Of a DNA stretch of 64,000 nucleotides, positions 47,801 through 59,764 are shown piece by piece. Both the position numbers and the translations under genes were made by a program. Each line of letters begins with the position of its first letter. Positions within the stretch are counted from its first letter, which is position 1. Under the pieces are notes generated by a model. That model did no database searches, had not been told where the DNA came from, and worked only from the letters and a program-made list of their open reading frames with translations. This DNA is from Beta vulgaris subsp. vulgaris (lineage: Eukaryota > Streptophyta > Magnoliopsida > Caryophyllales > Amaranthaceae), in the NCBI RefSeq assembly GCF_026745355.1, contig NC_079206.1:33424653-33488652 (forward strand), written 5' to 3'.

Positions 47801-50800
47801 GAGCACACTCCGAATCGCAATCAAACAATTTTCTGGGATTAGATGATTTATCTGGTGTTAGATTATTATGATTTTAAATTGTAGAATGTAATGTGAATAA
47901 TAAATCATTGGGTGCCAGATGTTATGATTTGTGTTGTTGATGTGAATATGGTATCTGTTATGTTTTATTTGTTGCACTAGACAGTTATATTTGATATGCA
48001 ATTTCGACTTAATAATGTGCTATAGGTAATATTTGTAGCTTTAATTTGTTATACTTGCTGTAAGTCTCGATTCTAAGAAATGCTACTAAATCTTACTCTC
48101 CTGGTGGTATTTGTTATAGTATGCACTAACTCATGTTTTATGGATTTGTAGATCGATATGGACAGTGAACCATTGTCAAGGCCAACAGAGGATGGATATA
48201 GCGAGTATTCCGGTCCGGCACCCAAGAGGAAGAAGACATCGAAGGTGTGGCTTGAGTTAGTTGAAGGGATGAATGAAAAAGGTGAGAGAATAGCTACTTG
48301 TATTCATTGCAAACTTGGCTTAGCTGCTGGCCCTAATAGTGGAACATCTCATTTAAAGCGTCATCTATTGGAAAGTTGTTCGTTAAGACCTCTTGGACTT
48401 GCACTTGGGGAGGGGGGTACTAGTAGAGAAGAGGGTGAATTTGTGTTTGATATGAATGAGCTAAGAAAAGAAATTTTACTCTATATTGTGGAAGGGGCTC
48501 ATCCTTTTTCAACAGTTGAAGAAAAAGGTTTCCGACGGATGATGTCTAAAGCAACCCCTCATTTTAAGACATGTAGTCGAGCTACCATCACTAGAGATCT
48601 TTTTTCATTATATTACTGTGATAGGGAGAAAGTAAAAAATATGTTAGTGAATGCTCCTGGCCGAATTTGTTTTACTACTGACAATTGGAGATCATCACAT
48701 ACTTGGCAACATTATATTTGCATTACGGCTCACTTTGTTGATTGTAATTGGAAATTACACAAGTTGATTCTTAGGTTTAGAGGCCTTTCACCCCCTATGA
48801 TGGACAAAGCATTTCTGAGGAGATTTTCATGTTTTTAATTCAATGGAAAATAGAGCACAAAGTGTTAAGTGTGACAGTGGATAATGCTACTTATAATGAT
48901 ACAATGATTAGTCATTTGAAAACTCGTCTTTTCTTAAGGGGATTGTTGTTTAGTGATGGATCTTTTCTGCATATTAGATGTTGTGCACACATTATTAATT
49001 TGATTGTTCAATCTGGTTTGGATGTTATTGCAAGCATCTTAGACAACATTAGGAACTTAGTGAAAATGGTCACAAGATCTTCATCGAGAAGTAAAGAATT
49101 TTATGACACTGCTCAAAAGAACTTTGATTTGGATGTTAAGAGGAAACTTAATTTGGATATGAAAGTTCGTTGGAATTCCACTTTTAAGATGCTTGATAAC
49201 ATACTCTATTACAAGGATGTGTTTATTCATTTGGGGTTGGTGAGCTCTAATTTCAAGTTTTATGTGCCTCGAGAGTCGGAATGGGAAAACTTGTTTGTTT
49301 TTCACCGGTTCTTAAATATTTTCTATGATGTCACTTGTATGTTTTCGGCTGTTAATTCCCCGACCTCCAATTTGTACTTCAAGGGGGCGTGGATGGCTCA
49401 CCGTTGCTTGATTGAGACGGCAAAAGGCCCACATATTTTTCTATCTAGTGCAGTGGAACCTATGTTAGTGAAGTTTGACAAGTATTGGTCCGAGTATAAT
49501 GTGATCCTATCTTGTGCGGCCGTTCTTGACCCTAGATTTAAAATAAAGTTTGTGGAATATTGTTTGGTAAAGTTGTTTGGTGAAGAGGATGGTATGATAC
49601 AAGTAGGAGAAATCTTAACTACTTTGAAAACTTTGTATAACGAATATAAATTGCAATCATCTATTTCTCCTATTGTTGCTCCTTCTCCTCCTAGTAGTGG
49701 GTTAGGCCAAAACTATTTTGAGGATTACAATAGCTACAATCCAAGAAGTATTAGTACGCAAATTGGAAAGTCACAACTTGATGTATATTTGGAGGATGAG
49801 GCACTTGACATGAACTCGGAATTGGATGTATTGGAATTTTGGCATCAAAATGCAATTCGATTTCCGGAGCTTTCAAAAATGGCAAGAGATCTACTAACAA
49901 TTCCGGTTAGTACAGTAGCTTCTGAATCGGCTTTTAGCCTTGGAGGGAAAATTATATCTCCTACTAGGAGTTCATTGAAGCCAAAGACTGTGCAAGCACT
50001 AGTGTGTGTCCAAGATTGGCGCCGTGATGAGCATGGTATTTCTGTAGACTTGGAGTCTGACCCATATTCTTGTGACGAGGATTTAAATGAAGAAGAGGAT
50101 GATGAGGATGATGATACTAGCCTTTTCCATTAGGTAAATTTCTCTTAAGTCTTGAATAAATTTCTCTAGTCTTCAATAACTTTTTTTTTGTGTGAATGTA
50201 GAAATATCTGATTTATACTATGCTTCCAATATGTTTGAAGTCCACAAAATAATTCTCTGATTTTTGATAGAGAACGAGAAATCGAGTGGAGATGAAGCCC
50301 GATGGAAATGGTCTAAGGTGTTATGGGTGTGTGAGATAGACTGAGTCGTTAGGGTTAAAAAAAACTTTGTTGAAACTCTTGGAACGTGCAGCTGGAGCTG
50401 ATTTTTTTTCCAGTTTTTTGGCAAAGTAAATTTTATTAGCTAATTTCTAATCATGCTTAATGCAGGGCCCTATGGAGAAAGCCCCTGTTGAGAAAGTAGC
50501 CGAACCAGCAGTAGCTCCAAAGCCAACGTAGACTCTAATCTTAATTTGTCTAATTGCCTTCTGTAAACTAACATCTTTGCCAGTTTATTAATGTTTTTGA
50601 ATTACTGTACTGCAGGCCAGCAAAGAAGACCAAGAGAAGAAGAAAAGTGAAGTCGAGTAGGTTTTGAGAGAAGGATCAGACTGGAAAATTTTTGTTTTGA
50701 AATTTTTGTTAATTTTTATTTCGTTGCACGACAAACATTTCCGTTTGCTATGTTTTATGTAGTTGCCAAGGATCTGAACTACTGCACAGTGCCAGTAATT

Positions 50801-53800
50801 TTGGTAATCTATTTGAAATTATGTAAGGAAATTGTGTGCAAGCATTAGGGATGAATGCTTACTTTTTGATCATATTCTGCAAATTGTTTGAGCTGTTGGA
50901 TCAGGTTTAACTTCGTAGTTGTGTAGCTCCTGTTCCAATAGCTTCAAAGTTCAGTGGTTGTATTAGTAAAATTGCTTGTTTCATGTCATGTCACACAAAA
51001 AAATTACAAAATAATGGGCCGGGCCGGGCCGGGTCTCGTGGGCTTAAGCCCGGCCCGGCCCGATGTTGTTTTGACCATAGCCCGGCCCGGCCCGGCCCGG
51101 TTCACTTCGGCCCGACCCGGCCCGAACCCGGCCCGATGAACACCTCTAATCACCATATTCTAGTCACTTTGGAATACAATGAATAATTACTTGTCAATCT
51201 TGAATGCCAATGCAGCATTATTAAGTCCTTGACTACTTATCATTGTGCATAACCCTAACAAAGACACTTTACAAGCAGGGAGGGAGCATCCTTATTCAAC
51301 ATATGTAACATAAGATGATCCATCAAAGCGTACAACACCCATCTAAAGAAAAGGCCAGATTGTTAGAGATCACATTTTGCAATTCATCTTTTTTAACTAT
51401 TCTGAGGGATGAATGGATCACCTTCGATTTGCAGTTTCAAATTCTCGCAATGGAGGATAATGATAAATGAGGAAGTTCGGGGCCTAGAAGATCATATTTG
51501 ACATCTAAAAAAACCAGATATTAAATGGCTCTTGTTTACTACAATCAAGTTACATAGATATTAAATGGCTCTTGTTTACTACAATCAAGTTACATACCCC
51601 AGGATTTTGCATCTTCCACAGTGCCTCTCCACTCATGTCAATTGCTACTGTCCCACCTAGTATTATACTGCAAAAGTGGAACAGAAACAGCAACATCACT
51701 ATGTTAGACAGCCAACAGTAATTGTTCAATGACAACCAACTTTGTATGGCAAAAGACTTGGTCGAAAGGTTTCAAGGAGAGAAGTTTTATGACCAATTTC
51801 TTTCGTTGACAAAGGCTTCAAAAGAGTATAATATTTCATGCATGCTGGACAGAGGTTAATGTTGACAAATGATGAAAGAAGATAAATAAGGATGGGAAAC
51901 TTCACAAACTACAAAGAAATAAATTCCACACTTAGTGCTCTCGAATGTACTTCAGGTATAGTACAATGAGCGTGAAACCAAAAGGATGCTGAAAATAATG
52001 CGCTCTCTCCATAAGAAATATTAGCAGACACCCACTTTTTCATACATCTTGCCACTACAACAAATCACCAGCCGTGCCACTTGTTATGCCAAGGAAATTC
52101 AATAACCATGGTAATTTTTGCAACTTCAGATTTGGGACGATATAGCTTCGCGTCCCACTACAAACTAGAAAAGACAACAGTAATATATGCCACGGTCCTA
52201 AATGTTTGGTGGCAAATGGCAATCCAACAGTTGTGCCACAAATAAAGCCACTATGTACGAGCCCCCCTAAATCCCTTGCTCCGCTTCATTGCATGTTCAT
52301 TCTTCCTATCCGGTTGTGTTCCTTTCAAAATTTGGTATGCCTTTTTTGTTAAATTTATGGCTTAGGTTTTATTCAATTTGTTTCCTTCTTCTACTATTGT
52401 GGGTTTTCTGAAGTTTTGAGAAAGATTAGAACCCTTTGGGAACAATTTTGAATGGACAACTTCACAAGAAAGGCTCTACAGACTACAGACTGTTAGCCAT
52501 GTAGGAGTACATTATGCTTATCTCTCCATCAGGTAGTAGTCAGGTAACAACAAGGTACACAGATATATTCTGCTCATATTGTGGGTATTCACGTTCCTAA
52601 TTGCATATTTTCCATTATTATACATTTTACTCCCCTCGTATTTTTTTAGTTGTTCCATGGTGTCTTTTAGCACTATTCACATACCTCACTTTGTCCATAA
52701 TTTTTTTTTACTAATATGTAAAAATCAGATCTTAACATTTTTAATAAATTATTGGATCTGTGTCTATTATCAACTTTCTAAATATTAATGATCAAAATTG
52801 TGCATTGGCAAACATGAGAGTCAAAGTGAAACAACTTAAAAAGATGGAGGGAGTACATTACTAGGATTTGGGTTATCAATGCCTTGTTCTTCCTTCATCT
52901 GTGAAAAAATGTAAATCTAGGAGAACACAGTTTCTGTTAGCAAGTTTGGTGCACTGGTACAATATAGGATGGTGATTTTGTGTGTTGAGTCTAAGTGTCT
53001 GTTTGCTTTTCATTCGCAATCAATTAGGTTCCACCTTTTTCAGATCAAAATTCCAGACCTGAGTAGATCTGAGACGGACACTGATATGATCAGCAGCTCT
53101 TTGGTAACTTCCTTGCTATAATTCTGAGCGGCTACTACTGTGGTCTGATTGGTTTGCCCATGTCCTCTCAGAAGAAGATTTTGCGAAATTATGCTTGTTG
53201 AATATTATTCTTTTATTCATTAATTAGCTGTACATGGTTTAATTTTGGTGCAATTTTGTTTTTCATTTTGTCTTAACAATTTGCCGAGTTATGCTACTAG
53301 TGAATTTGAAATGGTAGCTTTTCATTGTTCCTTGTGTATCACTATCTTTTCTTACTGCTAATATTCGTGCTGCTATCTTCATCTGAATATCTGATCTTTG
53401 AACTATCTTTTCTTAATTTTGCATACACCTCAAGCTAGATTAACTATAACCAAAGCTTAAGAAAGTTCCTGATCTTGCTGCATTAGTCCTTCGAAATAGA
53501 GTCATAGAGCTTGATTGAGCCATGGACTGTTACAAAGAAGAAGCATTTTTCTGAAGTCTAAGATACTTGAAATTAAGACAGAAGACATGACTTCCAGTTG
53601 ACTAACGGCTAATATTAACAATATAAACAATGAATACAAGAGTATTGCTTTGCTATAACAACTTAGAAGCCTTACTAAACATCTCATATTCTCATCACAT
53701 TGTCGGATAGAAACTATTTACAGAGGATGAAAATCAAAGTAAACATCAATAAACTGAAGAATCATCCACTAAAAGCAGGACGTATCAAATTTTCTCTATC

Positions 53801-56800
53801 ATATTTTCCAAGCGACACAAGATTTTGATTCTGCCATCTTGTTTCAAGATCCCAAGTTTCCTCCTTGCTTCTGGTTAAGGCTTTAGCAAGCACTCCAGTA
53901 TTTGTATTATGTGTCTAGGATGTATATAAGGATGCTTAAGCCCATCTACACTTAACACTAATATATCAGCACAGTAAACGAAAAGTTCTGTATAAGCTGT
54001 AATGGCCTTATCTGTTGAACTTTGCTGCTCAAAGTACTGCTTAGATGGGTCAAAAGTACCATAAATTATGCCTTAAAATCTACTGTTGCTAAACCCAGCT
54101 AATTTTGTAAAACAGACCTGAACTCACTCAATGATATCAGGAGATTTCTATCCTGCCCACCTTGTTCCACAACCTAATTTTACCTTCTTGCTTTTGCTAC
54201 TTGCTTCAGCAAGCAAGCTAGTATCTATATTATCTATCATCCTATCTAGGGCCTATCCAAGTACTTAGAATGGTTAAACCCAATCAGACATAATGTAACT
54301 TAAAAGATCTGGTTACAGTTATAATACAACAGTAAATCTACTGGGTAATCATTGTACTCTATAGATGATTATGCCTTCTCATGAAAATACCCGGATTGAT
54401 AGTTCCATAGCTAACGAAACCATTAATAATTTAATATTGCTGACAGAGTTTCAAGGCTTCAAACTTTCAGTCTTTTATATTATCCTTTTTGATAATGTTG
54501 ATTTGTTATTTTCATCCAGCGTGAACATTTCGTAGGTAAGTGTTATTTATGCTTCTTTCCATTTAAAATTTCGTATGCAGTAATGCCTAATGTATTTCTT
54601 TATAGTTTTCTTGTAGGTAAAAAGAACTTGGGAAAAGTTAAGATGATTATAAAAGATGAAGCAGAAGAAAAATATTCTTCATAATATTTGGGACTTAGCT
54701 AGTAAGGAAAAACGACGCAAAATTGATTATCCTTCGTACACAAGGTCTTTTTGTTGACAATGTCAAGACTCAAGACATGATTTAAAGTATATATTAGTGT
54801 ATACATTTTTTTGTTATAATGGCATTTTTATTGTTCAACTTATATTTTAGTTTTTAAGCCTATTTCACCATGAACAATTTATAGAGAGCTCTAGTAGCCA
54901 CAATAATTTCCATCGTCTGATCCACACTGTATTTGAGGCTAGGGAATTTTGTAGCCACAATTTTTATTTTTCTAGCCACAGGTGTAAGCATGAGTTGCTA
55001 CTAGCATAATCAAGCATAGCCACAGCTGTGGCCATGGCTGGCTAATGAAAATTGTTTCCACAATCTGGATTTATTACTAGTATCATAACCAACCATAGGC
55101 ACAGAATGTGGCCATGGCTGGGTGAAGTTGCTAGCCAAGACTAATTTCTTCTAGACACAATCGCACCTACGGCAAGGGATATTGTTCGTCACAAGCTAAC
55201 ATATGGAAAAATCTTAAATTTTTGTCACAACCTTGTTCTCTGTATGGCAAGTTTTTGGCCAGGATTACATGTACCACGTGAGTCTTACTTCCTACTTTTG
55301 CCATGAATAATTAAGTACTACCATGGCACAAGTATCAATTTGCAGTCACGCACAGGTATTTATTTCCAACCAAATCACGAACATAATAACAAACAAGGCT
55401 GCTCCAAGTCCAAACTACACCTCCCTTCCCTTATTCCCACAAGGAGTCAAGCAAGATGTTTGCAAGTGCTGTGAAATCATTGAAGGCCTCACTCCAAACA
55501 CACTCAACTGCAATAAAAAATCTCTTCCATAAAAGTAAAGCAGCTTACTATTCAAAGCCAAATGGCAGCCCAACTTGTTCTTGCCGAAAACACACTTCCA
55601 TTAATAATATATTGTCACTTAACACTACAGCCCATGCAAAAGTTGGAGTAAAATTGGGACCTTAGCCTATGATACTAAGGCAAAACAGAGTACAAGCTGG
55701 GTATTTGGTTTCCTTAGTTTACAGGGAGAAAAACTCCTAGAATCAAAGACCGCCAAACTCAAGAGAATTTGTAAATAAAAGTGACTCCATAATGCTCTGG
55801 TCATCAAACTCTCAAATCAGGGGACTCCTCCATAAATGAAAAGTGCAGACCCAGAGAAAAGGGAATATAGGTGGAAGGTGAAAATATAGAGATCAATGAG
55901 ACGTACCAAAAGAAAACATAAGGGTCACTCCCCAACCAAAAGTTCCCTAAGAGCAACCCAATCCCTTTTACAACTTAATGTGTGATATAACAAGTCAAGA
56001 CATAAAAGATCACTTTCCAGGGATCAAATTAGCATGTTCAAACCATTACTTTGAAGACTATACTAGCTTTCAATCACAATGGGCTAAATAAAATCAAAAC
56101 CTATGGCAAAAACACCAAAGCCAAATATACCACGGTCCATGAAAGAGATGTTCTTGAGCAAAATTACTAAAAGTAGACCCATTATCTACTTTGAGCTCAC
56201 AGACACAAATCACTACATGATATCTCCTCTCCTTCTAATTACGAAGCAAAGAAACCTCTCATGATTACACAAAATTGCCAAAGAGATAAGAATGAAAAAG
56301 AAGGCAGTCCACACCCCCACACTGAAAGGCACTCCAGCAAATCAAAAGTTCAAGACATGAGCATTGCTAACTTCTTTCACATTTGAATCCATCATACAAA
56401 ACAAAAGTAATTCTATGATTAATAACATCCTCTTCCATGTCAGTAACATTGCTGATTACTTCCTAGTGGAGCATTATGCTATGAATTAATATTTAGGGGT
56501 AAGGGTAATTTAGGGAGTCTCTTTATTAGTTAGCTTGAGGGATAAGTTAGATAGTTTGTTAGAAAAAGTAGTATAAATATAGAGCAAAATAGAATGTGAA
56601 AATCATGTTGAATATTGATTAGAAAATTGGGCGAGCTCGTAGTAGTTCAATTGGGAGAGAATCAAGCCTCTCGAACGCTTGAATATCTTTACATTTTGCT
56701 GTATTTTTTCAGTTTGTCAATGAAATACTCATATTCTTCCTTATTTTCTACTGTTAATGGTGTCCAAGCAATGTTAGTTCATAGCACATTATCTAGCATG

Positions 56801-58050
56801 TCACATGAGCAAGAAGCAAAGAACTTCTCCTAGTATTCTCTACTTGACAATGTTTAATACTACTTAACATAATTCTTCCTCCAAATGATATCTAACATTC
56901 AGCTAAAGATGCTCAACCATCAAGTGTCTAATTTCATTGGAAAAGTTAGATAATCAGCCTTTAAAGCATAATGATAAAAATGCACCTTCACAATGAGGGG
57001 AATCCAGTGCAAGTGCCTAAATCCAATTGGCCTAACAACATCGCTAATATTGTAAGAGGCAGACTCTCCCATCAAGTGATTCCAAGTTCTTCTGCATCCA
57101 AGCCATTCTCTCTCCTAATTATTTCTGTAACTACTCTATCCTTCACAAAGAAAGCATTATTCTCTTTTACCATGCTTACATTAGCTCAGCACCTACATAC
57201 ACTTTATATACAGAGTTCCGACATAACGAAGCAAAACATCGTTCCTGTAGGTGGGCGGTCAAAAAGATACTTTCCCAAGAAAAATTATTCAATTAACAAA
57301 ACTTCTTCATTCAAAATTCTTACTTGAATAATGTGATTCATGTCATAGTTACATTTTCCTATGCCCTGAAAAAGAATAAACCTTTTCCTCATGAAGAGAA
57401 ACATATTTGCTAAACCACAACTCATCCACTAATTCACACAAGCAAACAACATATAATATTCCCCCTTGGTTCATAATCGTTCAATCAATCAATCCCAGTT
57501 TTGCACTATTCACATTCCTCAACTAATGTCTAAAGTCAATCAATTTGTGCATATCAAATTCAAAAACGCGAAAGCCAAACAACTAATAACGAACAAACAA
57601 CATGAGAGAGAGAAAGGTATACCCGGCAAAGGCAATGTTGAGAAGGAAAGTACGAGTCGACATAAATCGGAAGATGGCGTCTAAGTTGGACACAAATCGA
57701 TTGGCGTCGGAAGAAGAACGCGGAGGTCGACGATAAGAGCCACCGCGATGATAATAATTGGCATTATAGTTGTTATTGTAAGCATAACCAGTGTTACTGT
57801 AGAAATTTCCGCCATTGTATTTGTTGTTGTAGCGGCTTAAATTGTAAGCAGCGCGCTTACGATCATCGGTAAGAACTTCGTAAGCTTCAGAAACCTGCTT
57901 GAATTTAAGAGTAGCGGAATCTCTTGCAGATTTGGAGGATTGAACGTGTTTATCAGGATGAAATTGAATCGCTAATTTACGGAAAGCTTCTTTAATTTCA
58001 TCTTTCGAAGCGTTATTTGTTACTCCCAGCGCTCTGTAATGATCCGCCAT
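44795..58050 (-). CDS. J-domain chaperone protein (DnaJ 72-like), three exons
   Basis: Exons are 58050-57623, 51667-51598 and 44857-44795, giving 186 residues. The exon 1 start ATG encodes [10 protein letters not shown]. The J domain spans residues 1-70 with the HPD signature (FHPDKH) that stimulates Hsp70 ATPase. It is followed by a Tyr/Asn/Gly-rich linker (about 72-120) and a hydrophobic segment ending FLLNIAFAG. Exon 2 continues in phase ([20 protein letters not shown]) and exon 3 supplies [17 protein letters not shown] and the stop. The order matches Arabidopsis DnaJ 72-type proteins. Donor and acceptor sites are all GT-AG. Introns of 5955 and 6740 bp are unusually long because of transposons, including a whole hAT element in intron 2. 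All exons are undamaged, so the gene is probably active. Partner Hsp70 and location are not shown by the sequence; the hydrophobic stretch suggests membrane contact. Confidence 0.93.
45337..45355. repeat. Poly-C run (19 C) after a CT tract
   Basis: Located in intron 2 of the DnaJ gene. The minus strand is a G19 run followed by a pyrimidine-rich tract. It is prone to sequencing-length error. Confidence 0.85.
45882..46147. mobile_element. Stowaway-like MITE (266 bp)
   Basis: The ends CTCCCTCTGTTTT and AAACAGAGGGAG are inverted repeats, and TA dinucleotides flank them at 45880-45881 and 46148-46149. 'CTCCCTCYG' ends with TA target sites are typical of Tc1/mariner-type Stowaway MITEs. It lies in intron 2 of the DnaJ gene. 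Confidence 0.9.
48158..50133 (+). pseudogene. hAT transposase (BED finger, hATC dimerisation domain), one frameshift
   Basis: The start ATG at 48158 lies just after an acceptor-like TTTGTAG (a 5' leader intron from about 47299 is likely). A BED zinc finger is at residues 28-75 (CIHCKLGL...SHLKRHL). The RNase H-like core keeps Asp in [12 protein letters not shown] and Asp in [10 protein letters not shown]. The Glu block [11 protein letters not shown] lies in the C-terminal hATC domain ([18 protein letters not shown]). The first frame ends at 48838; the second continues from 48829. The shift lies near 48800 (PPMMDK where the family pattern suggests an inserted-base reading of a His-Asp-Gly block), consistent with one lost base. 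No other lesion is seen, so the copy is young or the break is a sequence error. An acidic tail ends at TAG 50131. Confidence 0.93.
50466..50667 (+). other. Possible captured exon pair downstream of hAT transposase
   Basis: Exon-like blocks 50466-50527 and 50616-50667 have acceptors AATGCAG and CTGCAG and a donor GTAGAC. They splice in one open frame: an Ala/Pro/Val/Glu/Lys-rich segment ([17 protein letters not shown]), then a basic tail ([15 protein letters not shown]) and TGA. The frame is not part of known hAT transposases. It may be the C-terminal end of a host gene picked up by the element, or an alternative terminal exon. The source gene was not recognised. Confidence 0.4.
51516..51595. 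repeat. 40-bp direct tandem duplication next to a splice donor
   Basis: Two identical copies beginning AGATATTAAATGGCTC occupy 51516-51555 and 51556-51595. The right copy ends one base from the GT donor of DnaJ intron 2. Confidence 0.95.
51598..51667 (-). CDS. Exon 2 of the DnaJ gene
   Basis: 70 bp between acceptor TTTTGCAG (minus) and donor GTATGTAAC. It starts with the third base of the Gly codon split by intron 1 and ends on a codon boundary (QNPG). The 40-bp direct duplication 51516-51595 begins at intron position +3. Confidence 0.92.
52053..55330. mobile_element. Possible non-autonomous CACTA-like element in DnaJ intron 1
   Basis: CACTACAACAAATCACC at 52053 looks like a CACTA end. GTGCCAC/GTGGCA motifs cluster at 52074-52250, and AGCCACA/TGTGGC motifs cluster at 54890-55150, as subterminal repeats do. 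A matching right terminus and TSD were not found, so the right limit is a guess. Confidence 0.35.
52630..52853. mobile_element. Stowaway-like MITE (224 bp)
   Basis: The ends CTCCCCTCGTATTTTTT and (minus) CTCCCTCCATCTTTTT are imperfect inverted repeats. TA lies at 52628-52629 and 52854-52855. It is in DnaJ intron 1. Confidence 0.82.
55331..57622. other. Remainder of DnaJ intron 1, no supported gene
   Basis: AT-rich, non-coding. 56480-56790 has an LTR-like look (GTATAAATATAGAG at about 56570, leader, then TTTTCTACTGTTAATGGTG) but no confirmed ends. Short ORFs have no recognisable domain. Confidence 0.5.
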
Positions 58051-59107
58051 TTATGATCACACTTCGACGATTAAAGCCCTAAATTCGTTTGTGCTTCTTA
58101 ATTTCATCTTTCGAAGGGGCATTTTTGTTAATCAGGAATTATGTTCTTGGGGTTGGTTTACAGCATCAATGCAGAAGTTCATGAATGTTAGAGAGGCAAC
58201 GTGGTTTCATTTCCCCTCACTAAACTGTCTATGCAACATTTATATATTGATTTTTTCAGCATATATCCATAAAAGCTTCATAATCTTTTTTTTGGGCAAT
58301 AAGCTTCACAATCTTCATATTTTTTTTTTTTTTTTTTTGACAAGGCACAATCTTCCTATACTCCTAAATACATTAAATAAGGAAAAGGATGAGAGAGAAA
58401 GCTAGTAAAAGACAGAAAAAACAACCCAAAGAACTCCCCGAGCTTCCCTCTTTTCATTCGATAAAACCCTAAGTACCAATCTCCTCTTCCCTCTTCAATT
58501 CGTTCCATCTCTTAATAAAATTTCATCATTTCTTGCTTTAATCATTAAGTCTCTTCTATGTAATGTGTGTCAGATTAGCTCAATCCCTCTTATACTCCTT
58601 CTGACTGTGGAGTGGCTTTTCCTTCATAATTATGAGCTAATTGTAGCTTGTAATAGTAGGGTTAGTTGTCCTTTATTGCTAAGATTTATGCTTTTCAGTA
58701 TTAAAGGGGCTATTGGAGTCTCTGGTGGTTTGTACTTTTGTCCAAAAAAAAATTTCTTTTTCTAATTCTATGCCAATTCTAGGGTTTCAAAGTAAATTTG
58801 GGGGTTTTCCATTTTCTCTTTCTCTCCCTTCAATTAATGTGCTACAGAGTGTTGGTGTGTCTTGTGAGAGCATTAGTGTCTGTGTCGTGGTGTCCTTCAA
58901 GCTTCCTTGGCGTGTTGTTTGGTGGTGTTGTAGAGGTTTTGGATGCTTGAATCCCTTTGCATTTAATGTGATTGTAAGTATCATTTCTCTCTCTTTGGAG
59001 AAGAATTTTAGGCACAAGATTTTTTCAGAAAATTGTGATATATAAGGCAAGCGAAGGTAAATCATCTTATCATTTTGTTTTTCATTTCCATCCTATTTCT
59101 CTTCTAT
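58051..59107. other. DnaJ upstream region and unassigned sequence
   Basis: The DnaJ leader and promoter should lie in 58051-58450 (read leftwards). A poly-T run sits at 58320-58338. 58440-59060 has ACCCTAAG- and leader-like sequence and GT-AG-like sites but no ORF with a recognisable domain; the 110-codon ORF at 58713 is not called. Confidence 0.4.
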
Positions 59108-59434
59108 TGTAATTTCCCATAATTTTAAAGGATTTTATAAACATATTTTAGTATTTATATATTTATATTTAGCATTTATATATTTATATTTAAACATAAG
59201 TTAGTTTAAATGATTTGATTATTTAAAGAAGGTTGACTATTTCAAAAGTCAAATGAAATTATTTTAAGGATTTAAGAAAGTTTTATTTTATTTAGGCATG
59301 CTTTGAAAAAGGTTTGAAATACGAATTTGATTTGGAAAAGAAGTTTAAGTGGACTTGAGGAACCTAAATTCTAAGTAGATTAGGAGAAAGGAGTTATATT
59401 GATGTTAGGAGTTCTAATTCATTTTTCCTATTCA
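59108..59434 (+). mobile_element. LTR family A, copy 5 (5' fragment, opposite orientation)
   Basis: It starts TGTAATTTCCCATAATTTTA. It matches the reverse complement of 24930-25239, including the CTTTGAAAAA and AGGCATGC blocks. It is cut at 59434 by a Helitron end. Confidence 0.85.
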
Positions 59435-59764
59435 CTAGGTTTTGACCCGTACAATATGCACGGAATTTTTTATTTATTTATAAATGTTATGACTTTATGA
59501 TGTTTCTCCCAAAATCATGGGGGTGAATATTAGATCGTGATTTAAACTTTTTATAATCATATCGTTTATGAGGAATATTTTAAAACTGACTCATAACCCG
59601 TGCCTTCAATGACTGATGTAATTAATATTATCGTGCGGCGTTGATTGAAAAAGTATTTGATCTACCCATTACTTCACATTGAGGACCAAATAAAATCACA
59701 ATTCACTCCATTATTGGGATTCAGTCATCCAACCACTTCTTTTCTCACTTTCTGCTGTCCCTAC
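59435..59764 (-). mobile_element. Helitron 3' end, interrupted by copia
   Basis: On the minus strand the sequence ends with a short hairpin (CCGTGCA / TGTACGG at 59463-59447), then GGTCAAAACCTAG, next to a host T. Hairpin plus CTAG is the Helitron 3' signature. The body towards higher coordinates is cut by the copia LTR at 59765. The 5' TC end is not in the window. Confidence 0.7.

Larger units (their letters stand above)
46905..51148 (+). mobile_element. hAT transposon, 4.2 kb, nearly intact
   Basis: The inverted ends TAGAGGTGTTCA are followed by GGCCGGG-rich subterminal repeats on both sides (46918-46950 and 51017-51140). A perfect 8-bp duplication ATCACCAT lies at 46897-46904 and 51149-51156. 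It contains a transposase gene (48158-50133) with a single frame change. It lies in intron 2 of the DnaJ gene in the opposite orientation. Confidence 0.96.

Noticed and set aside
58713..59045. 110-codon ORF upstream of DnaJ
   Set aside because: Cys/Val/Phe-rich with no recognisable family; composition alone can explain it.
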